Shown: in pieces, positions 50,363-58,444 of the stretch
How the letters are laid out: each line of letters opens with the position of its first letter
Position numbering within the stretch: the stretch's first letter is position 1
Assembly: GCA_002423585.1 (NCBI GenBank)
Contig: DIWS01000004.1
Location: 62,001-126,000, forward strand
Direction of reading: 5' to 3'
DNA: 64,000 nt
DNA from: Actinobacteria bacterium UBA6100
Lineage (GTDB): Bacteria; Actinomycetota; Coriobacteriia; Anaerosomatales; Anaerosomataceae
Program-made: the position numbers and the translations under genes
The notes under the pieces: generated by a model
What the model saw: the letters and a program-made list of their open reading frames with translations, nothing else
What the model was told of the DNA's origin: nothing
Databases searched by the model: none

Positions 50363-51469
50363 ATGTCAGACGGCTTGCGGATGACCCCGCTCTACGAGGA
50401 ACATGTGGCGCTCGGCGCTCGCATGGTGGACTTCGCGGGCTGGCAGATGCCGGTGCAGTACGCCGGCATCATCGATGAGCACCATGCGGTGAGGTCCGGT
50501 GTCGGGATCTTCGACGTCTCACACATGGGCGAGTTCAGGTTCTTCGGCGTGCACGCCAAGGAGGCCCTGCAGCGCATCGTGACCAACGATCTCGACAAGA
50601 TCGATGCGGTGGGCGATGCCCTCTACACCGTGATGTGCGACGAGGACGGCGGCATCATCGACGACCTGATCGTGTACCACTCGGGCGACATCGAGTATCT
50701 GATCGTGGCGAACGCCTCCAACCGGGAGACCGACTGGGACTGGATCACCTCCCATCTGCCGGGCAACGTGGAGGCTGTCGACGAAAGTGATCGCACTGCA
50801 CTCATCGCCGTACAGGGACCGAAGGCGCTCGGCATCATCGCCGAGCTCGCAGGAGACCAATGGGAGCCGCCGCGCCGTTTCGCGCTCGGCAGTGCCACGC
50901 TGGACGGCGTGAACGTCCTGGTGGCGCGGACCGGTTACACCGGCGAGGATGGGGTGGAGTTGTTCTGCCACGAGAGCCAGGCGGTCGCCGTGTGGCGGTT
51001 GCTGCTGAGCTTTGCCGAGGTGGTGCCGTGCGGCCTGGGCGCCCGCGACACACTGCGGCTGGAGATGGGCTATCCGCTCTACGGCAGCGACATGGACCGC
51101 GGCGTCGATCCGATCTCGGCGGGCCTGGGATGGGTCGTGCCGAAGACGAAGAGCGACTTCATCGGCGCCGAGGCGATCGCCCGCGTGCGTGAGGCCGGAC
51201 CGTCCGAGAAGCTGGTGGGGCTGACGGTCTCCGAAGGCGTTCCACGGCATGGCTACAGCGTGTTGCACGAGGGTCAGGCGGTGGGTAAGGTGGCAAGCGG
51301 CACGTTCGCACCCACGCTCGGCCATGGCGTCGCCACCGCGTACGTTCCAGCAGCCCTGTCAGTGGTGGGCACGCGGCTTGAGATCGAGATCAGACGTAAG
51401 GTGGTCCCGGCGGTCGTCTCGCGCCCGCCGTTCGTAGGTGAGACATCGCTTTCGGCCACGCGGTCGTAA
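50363..51469 (+). CDS. gcvT: glycine cleavage system T protein (aminomethyltransferase)
   Basis: 368 residues; AAGGGAGC precedes the ATG. PLYEEHVALGARMVDFAGWQMPVQY, IFDVSHMGEF and YGLG-like PCGLGARDTLRLEMGYPLYG are the tetrahydrofolate and aminomethyl sites. It transfers the methylene group from the lipoyl arm of GcvH to tetrahydrofolate, freeing ammonia. First of five consecutive genes completing a glycine cleavage system except the L protein. The 11-nt gap upstream leaves no room for a glycine riboswitch. Confidence 0.95.
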   Translation: MSDGLRMTPLYEEHVALGARMVDFAGWQMPVQYAGIIDEHHAVRSGVGIFDVSHMGEFRFFGVHAKEALQRIVTNDLDKIDAVGDALYTVMCDEDGGIIDDLIVYHSGDIEYLIVANASNRETDWDWITSHLPGNVEAVDESDRTALIAVQGPKALGIIAELAGDQWEPPRRFALGSATLDGVNVLVARTGYTGEDGVELFCHESQAVAVWRLLLSFAEVVPCGLGARDTLRLEMGYPLYGSDMDRGVDPISAGLGWVVPKTKSDFIGAEAIARVREAGPSEKLVGLTVSEGVPRHGYSVLHEGQAVGKVASGTFAPTLGHGVATAYVPAALSVVGTRLEIEIRRKVVPAVVSRPPFVGETSLSATRS

Positions 51470-51499
51470 GCGCCCGACTGGAGAAGGAGCGGAATACCC

Positions 51500-51883
51500 A
51501 TGTATCCGGAGGACCTGAAGTACGACCGCGAGCATGAGTGGGTGCGCGTCTCGGGCGATATCGCCACGATCGGCATCTCGGATTTCGCCCAGGACCAGCT
51601 GGGTGAGGTCGTTTACGTCGATCTGCCGTCGGCGGGAGGCACCATCTCCGCGGGTGATTCGTTCGGCGAGATCGAGTCCGTGAAGTCCGTCTCCGAGCTG
51701 TTCACGCCGGTCTCCGGCGAGATCGTCGAGGTCAACGATGCTCTCGACGGCGCCCCCGAGACCGTGAACGAGGACGCGTACGGCGCGGGTTGGATCATCA
51801 AGGTGAAGCTCTCCGACCCGACCGAGGTCGAAGGACTCATGGACGCGGTGGCCTACGAGGCGTATCTCGCCGAGGAAGCATAG
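51500..51883 (+). CDS. gcvH: glycine cleavage system H protein
   Basis: 127 residues; GGAGAAGGAGCGG precedes the ATG. GEIESVKSVSELFTPVSG contains the lipoyl-acceptor Lys (ESVKS). The hybrid barrel is complete (VYVDLPSAGG, NEDAYGAGWIIKVK). It shuttles the aminomethyl group between P, T and L proteins; a lipoate ligase gene lies three genes downstream. Confidence 0.95.
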   Translation: MYPEDLKYDREHEWVRVSGDIATIGISDFAQDQLGEVVYVDLPSAGGTISAGDSFGEIESVKSVSELFTPVSGEIVEVNDALDGAPETVNEDAYGAGWIIKVKLSDPTEVEGLMDAVAYEAYLAEEA

Positions 51884-51888
51884 TTCCC

Positions 51889-53226
51889 GTGCGCTTCATC
51901 CCGGTGACCTGCGAAGATCAGGTCGAGATGCTTCGGACCGTCGGCCTCTCAGATGTCGACGAGTTGTTCGCCGACGTCCCCGAAGCCGCACGGCTCGCAC
52001 GCCCGCTCGCGCTACCTGAGCCTATGGGTGAGGTCGAACTGGCGGCTCACCTGAAGGAGCTTGCGCGCTCGAACGCGGGCGCCGATGACGTCGCTTCGTT
52101 CCTGGGCGGCGGCTGCTACGACCACTACGTTCCGGCGATCGTGGACGCGGTGGTGAGCAAGCCGGCGTTCTTCACGGCGTACACGCCGTACCAGCCCGAG
52201 GTCAGCCAGGGCACGCTCCAGGCGGTCTACGAGTACCAGTCGATGATCTGCCAGCTCACCGGCATGGAAGTGAGCAATGCTTCCATGTATGACGGAGCCA
52301 CGGCGTTCGCCGAGGCTGCGCTCATGGCCGCACGGGTCACGAGGCGCGGTCGGGTCGTCGTGTCGGGCGCCGTGCACCCTGAGTGGCGCTCCACGCTCGC
52401 CACGTACGTCGAGGCCGGCACGGTGACCGTGACCGAAGTCGCTGCTGCCGGCGGCGTCTCGGACATCGCCGCGCTGGCGGCGTCGGTCGGTGACGACGTC
52501 GCGGCGATCATGGTCGCTTCGCCGACCTTCTACGGCAGACTCGAGGACCTGGCCCCGCTCGCCGAACTCGCGCACGGTGCGGGAGCCCTGCTGGTCGTCG
52601 GCACGAACCCGATCCTGCTCGGCGTGATGGAGCCTCCGGCAACCTTCGGCGCGGACATCGTGGTCGCCGAGGGGCAGCCGCTCGGCAGCCCCATGTCGTT
52701 CGGAGGCCCCGGACTGGGAGTCTTCGCGTGTCGCCAGGCGCACATCCGGCAGATGCCGGGGCGCGTGGCCGGTCGCACCACCGATGTGGACGGGAGGACG
52801 GGTTTCGTTCTCACGTTCTCGACCCGTGAGCAGCACATCCGACGCGAGAAGGCCACGTCCAACATCTGCTCCAACCACGCGCTCAACGCGCTCGCGGCGG
52901 GCGTCTACCTCTCGGCGGTCGGGGCCGAAGGCCTCGCAGGGATCGCCGGAGCGTGCGTCGCCAAGGCGCAGTACCTCGAGCAGGCGCTCGTCGCCACCGG
53001 ACGCTTCGAGCGCGTGCACGCGGCGCCCTTCGGCTACGAGTTCGCCCTGCGCTACCGGGGGGATGTGGCCGAGATGCAGCGCGCGCTGTTGGACGCCGGG
53101 TTCCTGGCGGGCCTCGACCTCGGTCGCTTCTCGGCAGATGACGCGGGTCTCGTGCTCTTCGCGGTGACCGAGAAGCGCACGCGTGCGGAACTCGACCGGT
53201 TCGTGGAGGAGGTGGGCGCACTGTGA
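51889..53226 (+). CDS. gcvPA: glycine dehydrogenase (decarboxylating) subunit 1
   Basis: 445 residues from GTG 51889, five bases after gcvH. FLGGGCYDHYVPAIVDAV, FFTAYTPYQPEVSQGTLQ and QLTGMEVSNASMYDGATA are typical of the alpha subunit of the split P protein, which lacks the PLP lysine. It heterodimerises with GcvPB. The stop overlaps gcvPB by GTGA. The split form is common in actinobacteria of this group, Firmicutes and archaea. Confidence 0.94.
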   Translation: MRFIPVTCEDQVEMLRTVGLSDVDELFADVPEAARLARPLALPEPMGEVELAAHLKELARSNAGADDVASFLGGGCYDHYVPAIVDAVVSKPAFFTAYTPYQPEVSQGTLQAVYEYQSMICQLTGMEVSNASMYDGATAFAEAALMAARVTRRGRVVVSGAVHPEWRSTLATYVEAGTVTVTEVAAAGGVSDIAALAASVGDDVAAIMVASPTFYGRLEDLAPLAELAHGAGALLVVGTNPILLGVMEPPATFGADIVVAEGQPLGSPMSFGGPGLGVFACRQAHIRQMPGRVAGRTTDVDGRTGFVLTFSTREQHIRREKATSNICSNHALNALAAGVYLSAVGAEGLAGIAGACVAKAQYLEQALVATGRFERVHAAPFGYEFALRYRGDVAEMQRALLDAGFLAGLDLGRFSADDAGLVLFAVTEKRTRAELDRFVEEVGAL

Positions 53227-54713
53227 GCACACATGATCGCACCGAGCCCACGAGAGAGCCACTCACCGGTACCCTGATCTTCGAGCGTGGCGCGGCCGAA
53301 TCACGCTGCGTCGAGGCGCCCCCGCTCGATGTGCCCGTGGTCTCGCTGGGCGGGTACGCGCGTGCCGCGGCTCCCGCATTGGCCCACGTGACCGAGGTGG
53401 ACATCGCCCGGCACTACGAGCGGCTTGCGAGCGCCAACTTCGGCGTGGACAGCGGGTTCTACCCGCTCGGCAGCTGCACGATGAAGTACAACCCCAAGAT
53501 CGACGAGTGGGCCTGCCGGCTGCCCGGGTTCGCCGGGATCCATCCGTATCAGGCGGAAGAGACCGTACAGGGCGCCCTCGAGCTGATGTGGGGCCTGCAG
53601 GAGTCGCTCGCCGAGGTGGCGGGTCTGCCGGCGGTGACGCTCCAGCCGGCGGCCGGCGCGCACGGCGAACTGACGGGCCTTCTCACGATCCGTGCCTATC
53701 ACACCGCACAGGGGGATCCGCGCAAGCGCGTGCTCGTGCCCGACTCGGCGCATGGCACCAACCCGGCGACGGTGGCCATGTGCGGCTACGAGGTCGTGCA
53801 GGTTCCCAGCGACGAGCGTGGTGGGGTGGACCTGGACGCGCTGCGCGGACTGCTCGACACCGATGTCGCCGCGCTCATGCTCACGAACCCGAACACGCTC
53901 GGCCTGTTCGACGAGAACATCCTCGCGATCACGGCCGCTGTCCACGAGGTCGGCGCGCTCGCGTACTGCGACGGCGCCAACCTGAACGCGATCCTCGGCA
54001 AGACGCGTCCCGGCGACATGGGCTTTGACGCACTGCACATCAACCTGCACAAGACGTTCGCGACGCCGCACGGCGGAGGCGGGCCGGGCGCCGGTCCCGT
54101 AGCCGTCACCGGGGCGCTCGCGCCGTTCCTGCCCGGCCCGGTCGTAGGCATGACCGATGACGGGCGCTACACGCTCGTGACACCGGCACGCTCGATCGGT
54201 CGCGTGCGGTCGTTCCTCGGCAACTTCGGCGTGCTCGTCCGTGCGTACACCTACATCCGCGCGCTCGGCGGGCAGGGCGTGACCGAGGTGGCCGAACAGG
54301 CGGTGCTCTCGGCGAACTACCTGCGGGTCCGTCTGGGTGACGCGTGGCCGGTGGCGTATGACCGCGTGTGCATGCACGAGTTCGTGCTATCGGGCGGCAC
54401 GATGCGCAAGGAGCACGGCGTCCGCACGCTGGATGTCGCCAAACGCCTACTCGACTACGGCTACCACCCGCCGACGATCTACTTCCCGCTGATCGTGGAC
54501 GAGGCCATGATGATCGAGCCCACCGAGACGGAGAGCAAGGCGACACTCGACCGGTTCGCCGACGTGCTCCTGGCGATCGCCGCGGAGGCTGCCGAGGACC
54601 CGGACCTGCTGCACGGTGCGCCGTACACGACGCCGGTGCGGCGTCTGGACGAGGCGGCTGCCGTGAAGGAGCCGGATCTCGCGTGGCGGCCGCAGGAGGG
54701 CGCAGGCGTATAG
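53223..54713 (+). CDS. gcvPB: glycine dehydrogenase (decarboxylating) subunit 2
   Basis: 496 residues from GTG 53223. FYPLGSCTMKYNPKI and HINLHKTFATPHGGGGPG (PLP-binding Lys in LHKTF) are diagnostic; VPDSAHGTNPATVAMCGY is another family block. It decarboxylates glycine and loads the aminomethyl group on GcvH. Complete. Confidence 0.95.
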   Translation: MSTHDRTEPTREPLTGTLIFERGAAESRCVEAPPLDVPVVSLGGYARAAAPALAHVTEVDIARHYERLASANFGVDSGFYPLGSCTMKYNPKIDEWACRLPGFAGIHPYQAEETVQGALELMWGLQESLAEVAGLPAVTLQPAAGAHGELTGLLTIRAYHTAQGDPRKRVLVPDSAHGTNPATVAMCGYEVVQVPSDERGGVDLDALRGLLDTDVAALMLTNPNTLGLFDENILAITAAVHEVGALAYCDGANLNAILGKTRPGDMGFDALHINLHKTFATPHGGGGPGAGPVAVTGALAPFLPGPVVGMTDDGRYTLVTPARSIGRVRSFLGNFGVLVRAYTYIRALGGQGVTEVAEQAVLSANYLRVRLGDAWPVAYDRVCMHEFVLSGGTMRKEHGVRTLDVAKRLLDYGYHPPTIYFPLIVDEAMMIEPTETESKATLDRFADVLLAIAAEAAEDPDLLHGAPYTTPVRRLDEAAAVKEPDLAWRPQEGAGV

Positions 54714-54715
54714 CG

Positions 54716-55492
54716 GTGACGCGCACCTGGCGACTCATCTGCCACGATGGCGCCGATGGCGTTCGCAACATGGCCATCGACCGGGCGATCCTCGACGCGC
54801 ACGAGGTCGGTCTCGTGCCGCCCACGCTGCGTCTGTACCGGTGGAGTCGCCCCACAGTGTCGCTCGGCCGGTTTCAGAGGATCGACGATGTCGACGCGTC
54901 ATTCTGCGTCGCGGAGGGGATCGGCCTGTGCCGACGCCCCACGGGCGGGCGGGGAGTGCTGCACGACGACGAGATCACCTACTCGATCGTCGCGGGTGTC
55001 CGTGACGATGTGCCAAGGGGCGTGAGCGCGAGCTATCGCTTGCTTTGCGGGGCCCTCGTGGAGGCATACCGCGAGCTCGGCGTGGCGGCAGACCTGACCG
55101 GCAGGCCGAGAGGGGAGCGGGGCGCCGGCGCGTGCTACCTGCACGCCACGAGCGCCGACCTCTCGTTCGGTGCGGCGAAGCTGTCGGGTTCAGCCCAGGT
55201 GTGGACCGGGTCGAGCTGCCTGCAGCACGGCTCCTTCGTGCTGTCGCGCGACGTGGGACGGGAGGCGGCCGTATTCCGGCTCGACCCTTCGGCGGCCGAT
55301 GCGCTCGATCGATCCACCGAGACGATCATCGGCGTGCTCGGTCGGCGCCCGACCGATGCCGAGATGGTGTCGGCCATCGTGACAGGCGTGGAGCGCGGTC
55401 TGGGCGTGCGATTCGAGGAGGGCGGACTCTCGGCAGCGGAGGTCAGCGCAGTCGATGATCTGGTCGCGACGTTCCGATCCGAGGGCTTCTGA
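54716..55492 (+). CDS. lipoate-protein ligase A-type protein
   Basis: 258 residues from GTG 54716, directly after gcvPB. WRLICHDGADGVRNMAIDRAIL opens the BPL/LPL fold; RRPTGGRGVLHDDEITYSI is the lipoate-binding loop and FGAAKLSGSAQVW holds the catalytic Lys. Such ligases or octanoyltransferases attach the lipoyl group to GcvH. Its position fits that role. It could be LplA or LipM-like; the motifs do not separate them. Confidence 0.9.
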   Translation: MTRTWRLICHDGADGVRNMAIDRAILDAHEVGLVPPTLRLYRWSRPTVSLGRFQRIDDVDASFCVAEGIGLCRRPTGGRGVLHDDEITYSIVAGVRDDVPRGVSASYRLLCGALVEAYRELGVAADLTGRPRGERGAGACYLHATSADLSFGAAKLSGSAQVWTGSSCLQHGSFVLSRDVGREAAVFRLDPSAADALDRSTETIIGVLGRRPTDAEMVSAIVTGVERGLGVRFEEGGLSAAEVSAVDDLVATFRSEGF

Positions 55493-55627
55493 TCGCGGAG
55501 ACAAGATCGCACACCGAGCCGATATGGTGTATCGATATCGAGTAGAGGTCGAAGCCGTCGTGTCGCACCCGTCTGCTACAATGCGCTCAGCAGGAATGAC
55601 TGCGGGGATGACTGCGGAGGAGGGACA

Positions 55628-55939
55628 GTGGGCGACAGAGGTGCTGCCGATGACGCGCTGCTCAACCTGAGGGAACGCACCATCGATGAGCTGCGAGGGC
55701 TCCTGGACGACTTGTACGGGGAAGAACAGAAGGTCAGCTACCGTAGGCGCGTGCTGCACGGGAAGATCGACATCCTCCGTGCCGAGCTCGTCCGAAGGCT
55801 GAAGGAGGACCGCGACGCCGGCAAAGGTGTCGTGTCCGGTAGTGATATCGAACGGCTCATCGAGATACTCGCGAACGATCTTCACGGTGTCTCGCGTTAC
55901 GATGTGACGGCCGATGATGAGGATTGGGGCGACGACTGA
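55628..55939 (+). CDS. RsiG-like small helical protein (anti-sigma, c-di-GMP-responsive family)
   Basis: 103 residues from GTG 55628 with GGAGGAGGG ahead. Two helices dominate: ERTIDELRGLLDDLYGEEQ and VSYRRRVLHGKIDILRAELV. Across their junction the residues EQKVSYRRRVLHGKID fit the RsiG ligand motif E-x3-S-x2-R-x3-Q-x3-D with one change: His in place of Gln. RsiG binds c-di-GMP and sequesters the sigma factor WhiG in Streptomyces; single-motif homodimers are known in Rubrobacter. No WhiG-type sigma gene is in the window. Family assignment rests on the motif and helix pattern. Confidence 0.7.
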   Translation: MGDRGAADDALLNLRERTIDELRGLLDDLYGEEQKVSYRRRVLHGKIDILRAELVRRLKEDRDAGKGVVSGSDIERLIEILANDLHGVSRYDVTADDEDWGDD

Positions 55940-55975
55940 CGCGGCGTGCGCGCCCGTCGTGACAAGGAGGCGACA

Positions 55976-56236
55976 GTGCCCAGTGTTGCCGATAGGATCC
56001 AGGCGTTCCTCAACGATCTCGCGGTCGACGCGATCGAGGAGCGTGTGGTTGAGTATGTCATCCGTGAGGTCCACAACGGACGTCGGCTGAGTGATGCGCT
56101 CGCCGATCCCTATGTGAAGAACCGGCTGAGTGACGAGCGACTGGCGAAGGTTCTCGAGACTCCCGAGGTCATGACCGCTCTCGAGGAGCAGATCGCGCAG
56201 TCGTTCAAGACCAAGGACTTCGGTCTGCTCAGCTGA
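55976..56236 (+). CDS. conserved-looking 86-aa helical protein
   Basis: 86 residues from GTG 55976 with AAGGAGG ahead. Predicted all-helical (VADRIQAFLNDLAVDAIEER...), slightly acidic, no Cys and no membrane segment. I recognise no family. It sits between the RsiG-like gene and the FHA gene with short gaps, so it may be part of the same regulatory unit. Confidence 0.65.
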   Translation: MPSVADRIQAFLNDLAVDAIEERVVEYVIREVHNGRRLSDALADPYVKNRLSDERLAKVLETPEVMTALEEQIAQSFKTKDFGLLS

Positions 56237-56278
56237 CATGCTGGCCCGCACACGCGGTGCCACTAGGAGATGGTGACG

Positions 56279-56728
56279 ATGGACCGGTGCCCCGCATGCG
56301 GCGCTCAAGCGCTGGAGGGTGGCGTCTGCACTGAGTGCGGCGTTCATGCCGAAGGCGCCACCGCATCGTTCGAGGCCATCGCGGAGAGCCCGGGGACGCT
56401 GTATGAGGCCGAGGTCGGCGCCACCGAAGTCCCCGTGCTCATCGTGCGCAAGGGCGTCGAGGTCGGCGAACGCTTCTACCTTGAGCAGCAGCGCACAACG
56501 ATCGGTCGCGATCCCGCCAGCGACATCTTCCTGAATGACGTCACAGTCTCCCGCGAACATGCCGTCCTGCACGTGGAAGCGGGTGTGGTCCGTATCGAGG
56601 ATGTGGGCTCTCTCAACGGGACGTACGTGAACGACTCGATCGTCTCGGACGACACACTCGTCAACGGCGACACCGTCCAGATCGGGCGCTTCCAGATGGT
56701 CTTCCTGAGCGGTGGGGATGTGGCGTGA
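56279..56728 (+). CDS. FHA-domain protein with N-terminal zinc-ribbon-like motif (GarA-like)
   Basis: 149 residues. I prefer ATG 56279, nine bases after AGGAG, over ATG 56270, which overlaps that site. CPACGAQ and CTECGV form a zinc-ribbon-like pair at 3-20. The FHA domain follows a linker: TTIGRDPASDIFLNDVTVSREHAVLH and GSLNGTYVN hold the phosphothreonine-binding Arg, Ser-x-x-His and Asn. In mycobacteria the equivalent gene (garA/Rv1827) sits beside gcvH and a MerR regulator. The N-terminal ETTS-type phosphorylation site of GarA is not evident. It probably reads Ser/Thr kinase signals. Confidence 0.88.
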   Translation: MDRCPACGAQALEGGVCTECGVHAEGATASFEAIAESPGTLYEAEVGATEVPVLIVRKGVEVGERFYLEQQRTTIGRDPASDIFLNDVTVSREHAVLHVEAGVVRIEDVGSLNGTYVNDSIVSDDTLVNGDTVQIGRFQMVFLSGGDVA

Positions 56729-57438
56729 TGGCCCCGGCCGGTCGTGATTACCTGACCATCGGTGAGGTGGTCGAGAAGCTCTCGCCTGTGCATCCGGATC
56801 TGACGATATCCAAGATCCGCTTCCTCGAAGACGAGCGACTCATCTCGCCGGAGCGGACGCCGGGCGGTTACCGCAAGTACCATCCGACCGACGTTCAGCG
56901 GCTGGAACTCGTCCTGCGTCTGCAGAGGGACAACTTCATGCCGCTGGCGGTTATCCGCGAGAAGCTCGACGATCTCGATCATGGCAAGGTGCCGCCCGAG
57001 CTCAAGCCCGCGGTGGACCATGCCGAGACGATTGCGCTTCCGCTTGACGACGCGCAGACGGTCCCGCTCGATCGGGTCCCGGATATGCTCGGGCTTCCGA
57101 CCGCGTTCATCCGTGAGCTCGCATCATTCGGCATTGTGACGCTCGTTCACGGTGATCACGGCGAGGAGTTGCCCGGACCCGATATCGGGATCGCGCACAC
57201 GTGTTGGGAGTTGCGCAGGTTCGGCATCGAGCCCCGACACATGCGAATGTATGAGAGCTTCGCCGAGCGCGAGGCTGCGTTCTACCAGCAGATACTGATG
57301 CCGGGAATGCGTCACCGCACGCCGGAGGCACGCCAGAAGTTGATTGAGACGCTCGCTGACCTGATGGGCAAGACGGGTGAGTTGAAGGACCACATGATCC
57401 GGCGCGCTGTCGGCCGACTCTTCGAGGATCTAGCCTGA
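56725..57438 (+). CDS. MerR-family regulator, FtsR/Rv1828-like
   Basis: 237 residues from GTG 56725 overlapping the FHA stop (ATG 56728 is an alternative). LTIGEVVEKLSPVHPDLTISKIRFLEDERLI with TPGGYRKYHPTDVQRLELVLRL is the MerR winged helix; the long C-terminal helical region is typical of FtsR. In corynebacteria FtsR activates ftsZ, and Rv1828 lies next to garA in mycobacteria, so the order here supports the assignment. No metal-binding Cys is present. Confidence 0.87.
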   Translation: MMAPAGRDYLTIGEVVEKLSPVHPDLTISKIRFLEDERLISPERTPGGYRKYHPTDVQRLELVLRLQRDNFMPLAVIREKLDDLDHGKVPPELKPAVDHAETIALPLDDAQTVPLDRVPDMLGLPTAFIRELASFGIVTLVHGDHGEELPGPDIGIAHTCWELRRFGIEPRHMRMYESFAEREAAFYQQILMPGMRHRTPEARQKLIETLADLMGKTGELKDHMIRRAVGRLFEDLA

Positions 57439-57443
57439 CTACG

Positions 57444-57893
57444 ATGACTGATGATGTGCGCGACGAGCCGCTGGACGACCTGGCGGACACCCTACCCGTA
57501 TCGGATCGAGTCGCCAGCACGGCGTTCGCGCATCCGAGCGAGCGCGTTGCCGCGCAGATCCTCGACTATTACCGCATCCCCTGGGAGTACGAACCCACGA
57601 CCTTCCCGCTCGAATGGGACAAGCATGGCAACGTCCTGATGTCCTTCTCGCCGGACTTCTATCTGCCGGAGTCGGACCTGTACATCGAGCTCACCACGAT
57701 GAGTCAGAAGCTGGTGACCAAGAAGAACCGGAAGGTTCGCAGGCTCAAAGAACTCTATCCGGAGATATCCATACGGATCCTGTATCAGCGTGACTTCCGA
57801 AAGCTGCTCTTCAAATACGGCATCCCGGTGGTGGCGCGCGAGCACGCTGATGGCGGCGGCCTCGACGGTGCCACGGGCGCGGGGGAGTCGTGA
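57444..57893 (+). CDS. small protein with PD-(D/E)xK nuclease-like core
   Basis: 149 residues. VLMSFSPDFYLPESDLYIELTTM gives the Pro-Asp and Glu of a PD-(D/E)xK site, but the expected E-x-K is E-L-T; a Lys-rich segment (KKNRKVRRLKELYPEI) follows and might supply the Lys. Similar small proteins lie upstream of hpt in other actinobacteria. It overlaps hpt by GTGA. Catalysis is uncertain. Confidence 0.6.
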   Translation: MTDDVRDEPLDDLADTLPVSDRVASTAFAHPSERVAAQILDYYRIPWEYEPTTFPLEWDKHGNVLMSFSPDFYLPESDLYIELTTMSQKLVTKKNRKVRRLKELYPEISIRILYQRDFRKLLFKYGIPVVAREHADGGGLDGATGAGES

Positions 57894-58444
57894 CGGCGCG
57901 TGTGCACCTTTCTGATTCGCGGATCGATCGGGTGCTGTTCACTCCCGAGATGATCGCTGAGCGCGTAGAAGAGCTCGGTGCGGAGATCACCTCCGACTAT
58001 CAGGGGCGGGATCTCGTGCTCGTCACCGTGCTCAAGGGTGGGCTGTTATTCCTCGCCGACCTGTGCCGCCATGTCGATCTGCCCCACACCGTCGATTTCA
58101 TGGCCGTCACGTCATACCGCCCCGGGGCTGCCGGCTCTGTGCGCATCACCAAGGACCTGGACGACGCGGTCGAGGGCCGCGAGGTGCTGATCGTCGAAGA
58201 CATCATCGACACGGGTCTCACGCTGAACTACCTCATCCGGGTCCTGCGCGTCCGGAAGCCGGCGAGCCTTGCGGTGTGCACGCTGCTGGACAAAGACGTG
58301 CGTCGCATCGTCGATCTGCCCATCGAGTACACGGGCTTCTCCATACCCGACCGTTTCGTCGTCGGGTATGGACTGGATCTGGACGGTGTGTGGCGGAATC
58401 TCCCGTACATCGCGACTCTCCATGACGAAGTCTGGGACCGCTGA
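57890..58444 (+). CDS. hpt: hypoxanthine phosphoribosyltransferase
   Basis: 184 residues from GTG 57890. VLVTVLKGGLLFLADLCR is the diphosphate-binding loop, VLIVEDIIDTGLTLNYL the PRPP motif and VVGYGLDLDGVWRNLPYI the C-terminal block. It salvages hypoxanthine and guanine. It overlaps the next start at the TGATG junction. With apt nearby it forms a purine salvage pair. Confidence 0.94.
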   Translation: MTARVHLSDSRIDRVLFTPEMIAERVEELGAEITSDYQGRDLVLVTVLKGGLLFLADLCRHVDLPHTVDFMAVTSYRPGAAGSVRITKDLDDAVEGREVLIVEDIIDTGLTLNYLIRVLRVRKPASLAVCTLLDKDVRRIVDLPIEYTGFSIPDRFVVGYGLDLDGVWRNLPYIATLHDEVWDR

